From JADJOM01 sp963817435 (GTDB lineage: Bacteria > Gemmatimonadota > Gemmatimonadetes > Gemmatimonadales > GWC2-71-9), in the NCBI GenBank assembly GCA_963817435.1, contig CAWFNY010000001.1:1612001-1676000 (forward strand): DNA of 64,000 bases, given 5' to 3'. The position numbers and the translations under genes are program-made. How positions within the stretch are numbered: the stretch's first letter is position 1; each line of letters opens with the position of its first letter. This document shows positions 60,712 through 64,000 of this stretch, piece after piece. The notes beneath the pieces are model-generated. The model was given only the letters and a program-made list of their open reading frames with translations, was not told where the DNA came from and made no database searches.

Positions 60712-63700
60712 ATGCGCCTGCGCGTTCAGCCGTTCCTGCTGTGTGCCGCCCTGCTGCTGGCCCCCGTCGCCGCCGTTGCCCAGGGGGCCCGCCCCGGCGC
60801 GACGCTGAAGGGGCTGCGGTTCCGCATCACCGAAGTGTTGTGGCAGCGCGGCGATTCAGCCCGGGTCCGGGTGGAGGCCGGCAGCAACGCGGGGGTGCTC
60901 CAGGGGATGACCGGCCTGGCCATCGCCGTGCGCCGGGACTCGATGAACCACCGCGGCGGCACCACGCTGGGCGATGCCATGGTGCTCACCTCGGACAGCA
61001 GCGGCAGCACGGTCGCGATCAGGCTCACCGACCCGGGCCTACCCGAGAAGCAGATCTTCGAGGGCGACCTGATCGGGCTGCAGCTCGAGGAGCGCTACTC
61101 CCTTACCCCGACGCTGCTCACCGAACTGGTCGCCCGCCGCATCACCTACACCGGTGACGACCACAACTCCTTCTACGGCTTCTGGAACGTTCTCCTTGGC
61201 GACAACGACTCCCTGCTGACGCCGGTCCTCGCGGCGATGGCGAACGATCTCCACGCGGTGGCCAGACGGGTGGACAGCTCGGTTGCCGCCGACGACCCGC
61301 TCCGCCAGCCGATCGAGAAGGGGTACTACAAGGGCCGCGACGTCATGCGGATCCTCGCCTCCGCCACCCCGGAGGATGCGTCCCGCTACCTCGACTACGT
61401 GGTGAGCTACCCCGGCCCCTACCTCGGGCGGCCGCTGAGCTTCGCGGTCTCGTTCGCGGACTGGCTCAGCAACGGCGCCACCCCGGGCAAGATCGCGGTC
61501 CGCGATGCGCTGCTGGCCGCGAAGGACGACGACGAGCGCCGCCGGCTGATCGCCGCGCAGCCCGATGCGCTCTCCGACGGGATCTGGGTCGGGGAGTGGA
61601 ACACCCAGACGTTGCGGCTCTCCAAGGCGAAGCAGTTCGATGCGGCCCGGGCGCTCAATCACATCGCGCTGCTGGTGGTGGACGGCTACAACCTCAAGGC
61701 GAGGCGGGGATGGGTGCTGTTCCAGGGCGCCCAGATCGCATACCAGGCGAAGGACCTCGAAGGGGCGATCGCTCGATATCGCGCCGCCATCGCCGCCTTC
61801 CAGGTAGCGGAGGACGAGGAAGGGGTCCGCTTCGCCCTCAACAACATCGCCGACGAGCTGAGCCACCTCGGCCGCTACGTCCCCGCGATGGCCGTCTGGG
61901 ACACGGTGGTCACCCTGGAGCGGGCGCGCACGAAGGTCGACACCTCCGCCTCCCAGCGGAGCAGCCTCGCGATCTCACTGTTCGGCTATGGCGGCGCGCA
62001 GGAGAAGATCGACCGCTACGAGGAGGCGCTGGCGAGCTACACCGAGGCGGTACAGCTCTTCGCCACGGTGGGCACCGCCGACGCCCGGAGCCGTCAGGCG
62101 GACGCGCTCAACTCCATCGCCGGCATCTACGGCAAGCAGGGCGACCGCGACCGCTCCATCCGGACCTACCGCGAATCGCAGGCGCTGTATCACGGGCTGG
62201 AGGACATCGAAGGCGAGGCCGATCAGCTCGACGAGATCGGCGTCCAGCTCTCGAAACTCTCGAAGTACCGGGAGGCGATCGCCATCTGGGACTCGGCCTA
62301 CGCGCTGCACACCCAGTCGGGCGAGACCGGCGACGCCGGCTACTCCAAGTCGCAGATCGGCCAGGCGGCGTGGAGCCTCGGCGACTACGCCGGCGCCATC
62401 GCGGCGCATCACGAGGCGGACTCGCTCCGCGAGGTCGCGGGCGACAAGAAGGGCCAGGCCTATTCGCTCGGCAAGCTGGCCTCTCTCTACCGCGACAGCG
62501 GCGACCCGAATCGCGCGCTCGAGGCCTATCAGCGGGTCACGGCATTGTACGCGGAGCTCGAGGACCGCGACAATCAGGCCGACGTCCTGAACAGCATGGG
62601 CGACGTCTACTACAACGAGAAGGACTATCCCCGCGCCATCGGACGGTACCACGAGGCGCGGGTGATCCAGGAGCGGCTGCAGACCCCGAGCCCGCTCGCG
62701 CTCACCTACTACGACCTGGGCGACGCCTTCTACGCCCAGTCCCAGATCGACAGCGCCGGGGCCTACTACACCCGGGCCGTCGCGCTGCAGCGGGAGATCG
62801 GCGACGAGTGGAACCTGATCCCCTCGCTCAACAGCCTGGGCTACGTGGCGGAGTTCGGCGCGCACGATCGTGCCCGTGCCGAGGGCTACTATCGTGAGGC
62901 GCTGGTCCTCGCGCAGAAGCTCGATGCGAAGAACCTGCTGGCCGGCTGCTTCGCGGCGCTGGGTCGCTCGTTCTACGCCCGGGGCGTGCTCGACAGCGCG
63001 CTGGCCTACCGGACCCAGGCGCTCACGATCTATCGCGCACAGGAGGACCGGCGCCAGGAATCGCTGCAGCTCTCCGCCATCGGCGACATCCAGTTGCAGC
63101 GGGGCGACCTCGCGAAGGCGCTGCTGACCTACCAGGAGGGACTCGCCGTCGCGGACAAGGCCAACCGGCGCACGGAGGTGGCGAATCTGCTCACCTCGAT
63201 CGCCTGGATCTACACCCTCACCGGCGAATACCCCAAGGCGATCGAGACGGAGGAACGGAGCCTCGCGATCAGCCAGGAGGTCAAGAATCCCTGGGGCATC
63301 GCCAACTCCTTCAACAGCCTGGGCAACACCTACAACCAGAGCGGCGACTACCAGCGTTCGATCGGACTGTACCAGCAGGCCGAGAGCATGTACGTGGATC
63401 TGAAGGACCCGCTGTCGCAGGCCTCGGCCATGAACAACATCGGCACCATCTACTTCTGGCAGGGGGACTATCCGAGGGCGCTGAGCCAGTTCAACCGGGC
63501 GCTCGACATCGTCAAGGCGAACGGTTCCGAGGGGGAGTTCTACCCGCTCCTGCTCGGCAACATCGGCGAGGTGTATTTCGAGCAGGGGAACTATCCCGAC
63601 GCCGAGCGCTGGCTCGCCGATGCCCTGGCACGGGCGCGCGAGGTACAGACGGCGCGCACCACCGCCACCGCGCTGACCCTCCTCGGCAAGACCTCGCTGG

Positions 63701-64000
63701 AGGAGGGGAAGTATCCCGACGCGGCCCGCTGGTTCGAGGCGGCGGACACGCTGCGCCGCCGGATGGGGGCGCGCGACAACATCGCCGAGGTGCTGACCCA
63801 GCAGGGGAAGCTCGCCTACGCGCAGCACAATCTCGCGGCGGCCCAGCCCAAGCTCGAGGAGTCGGCGCGCATCGCGCGCGAGATCGGCGCCACCAAGTAT
63901 CTCTGGGAGCCGCTCTACCTCCTCGGCCAGGTGCGCCGCGACCAGGGCGACTCGGCCGGCGCGCTGCAGGCCTTCGAGGAGGCGGTGAGCGTGGTCGAGC
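60712..64000 (+). CDS. Giant secreted TPR protein (3' end outside the window)
   Basis: At least 1096 aa, open at the right edge. Signal peptide MRLRVQPFLLCAALLLAPVA. Residues about 25-130 form a beta domain (ARVRVEAGSNAGVLQGMTGL); from about 330 on there are at least 15 tetratricopeptide repeats, e.g. NSLGNTYNQSGDYQRSIGLY, NNIGTIYFWQGDYPRALSQF and NIGEVYFEQGNYPDAERWL. TPR arrays of this style often precede a CHAT (caspase-like) domain, which would lie beyond base 64000; that is inference. Divergently paired with the caspase-like gene. Confidence 0.9.
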   Translation, partial: MRLRVQPFLLCAALLLAPVAAVAQGARPGATLKGLRFRITEVLWQRGDSARVRVEAGSNAGVLQGMTGLAIAVRRDSMNHRGGTTLGDAMVLTSDSSGSTVAIRLTDPGLPEKQIFEGDLIGLQLEERYSLTPTLLTELVARRITYTGDDHNSFYGFWNVLLGDNDSLLTPVLAAMANDLHAVARRVDSSVAADDPLRQPIEKGYYKGRDVMRILASATPEDASRYLDYVVSYPGPYLGRPLSFAVSFADWLSNGATPGKIAVRDALLAAKDDDERRRLIAAQPDALSDGIWVGEWNTQTLRLSKAKQFDAARALNHIALLVVDGYNLKARRGWVLFQGAQIAYQAKDLEGAIARYRAAIAAFQVAEDEEGVRFALNNIADELSHLGRYVPAMAVWDTVVTLERARTKVDTSASQRSSLAISLFGYGGAQEKIDRYEEALASYTEAVQLFATVGTADARSRQADALNSIAGIYGKQGDRDRSIRTYRESQALYHGLEDIEGEADQLDEIGVQLSKLSKYREAIAIWDSAYALHTQSGETGDAGYSKSQIGQAAWSLGDYAGAIAAHHEADSLREVAGDKKGQAYSLGKLASLYRDSGDPNRALEAYQRVTALYAELEDRDNQADVLNSMGDVYYNEKDYPRAIGRYHEARVIQERLQTPSPLALTYYDLGDAFYAQSQIDSAGAYYTRAVALQREIGDEWNLIPSLNSLGYVAEFGAHDRARAEGYYREALVLAQKLDAKNLLAGCFAALGRSFYARGVLDSALAYRTQALTIYRAQEDRRQESLQLSAIGDIQLQRGDLAKALLTYQEGLAVADKANRRTEVANLLTSIAWIYTLTGEYPKAIETEERSLAISQEVKNPWGIANSFNSLGNTYNQSGDYQRSIGLYQQAESMYVDLKDPLSQASAMNNIGTIYFWQGDYPRALSQFNRALDIVKANGSEGEFYPLLLGNIGEVYFEQGNYPDAERWLADALARAREVQTARTTATALTLLGKTSLEEGKYPDAARWFEAADTLRRRMGARDNIAEVLTQQGKLAYAQHNLAAAQPKLEESARIAREIGATKYLWEPLYLLGQVRRDQGDSAGALQAFEEAVSVVE

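Noticed and set aside
1..64000. tRNA or rRNA genes and insertion sequences
   Set aside because: I found no cloverleaf with conserved T-loop, no rRNA segments and no transposase frame.

Overview
The window is high-GC bacterial DNA from a Gram-negative organism: it encodes lipoproteins, outer-membrane factors, a tripartite RND pump and a beta-barrel remnant. The mix of gene families (M13 peptidase, DUF4199 next to a membrane LuxR regulator, soil-type glycoside hydrolases) would fit Gemmatimonadota or a similar soil phylum. No rRNA or marker gene is present to prove that. Several genes carry single-base frame breaks, so residual indel errors in an assembled genome must be kept in mind.

Layout. 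1-3.8 kb: the 3' part of a hydrogenase-maturation operon, hypF(partial)-hypC-hypD-hypE, on the plus strand. 3.8-11.3 kb: a minus-strand run of a LuxR-type regulator, a DUF4199 membrane protein, a frame-broken multidomain glycoside hydrolase, a lipoprotein-type aldose 1-epimerase and a second glycoside hydrolase. 11.3-50.8 kb: a long accessory region of mostly small, unrelated minus-strand genes. They are punctuated by a recurring imperfect palindrome of about 60-130 bp. Read on the minus strand, its downstream end is GTTAGGC in the best copies, as in the R' box of integron attC sites. I interpret the region as a sedentary gene-cassette array. It is regular (mostly one or two genes per site) at 45-50 kb and increasingly degenerate leftward. 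No integrase is visible, so within the window it looks like a CALIN (attC cluster lacking integrase). Cassette-like products include acetyltransferases, thioesterase, dienelactone hydrolase, macrodomain, aquaporin, methyltransferase, RidA, MerR, VOC protein, serine hydrolase and many small lipoproteins. A KaiC-like double ATPase is bordered by two tandem sites. Larger non-cassette blocks are interleaved: a CzcCBA-type metal efflux operon with a Bor-like lipoprotein, metallothionein-like protein and AraC regulator (26.6-34.5 kb), an M13 metallopeptidase, and three plus-strand genes (GH53 galactanase, YXWGXW-type protein, ankyrin protein).

51-52.5 kb: a gene of unknown function, then about 350 bp of degenerate 21-bp tandem repeats, then a 110-bp cluster of GTGTCC/GGACAC elements that includes a perfect hairpin. 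52.5-64 kb: core-like genes. These are cysE-cysK (cysteine synthesis), a membrane PAS hybrid histidine kinase, ackA (acetate kinase), a secreted caspase-like C14 protease with a DUF4384-like C-terminus, and, divergent from it, a very long secreted TPR protein that runs off the right edge.
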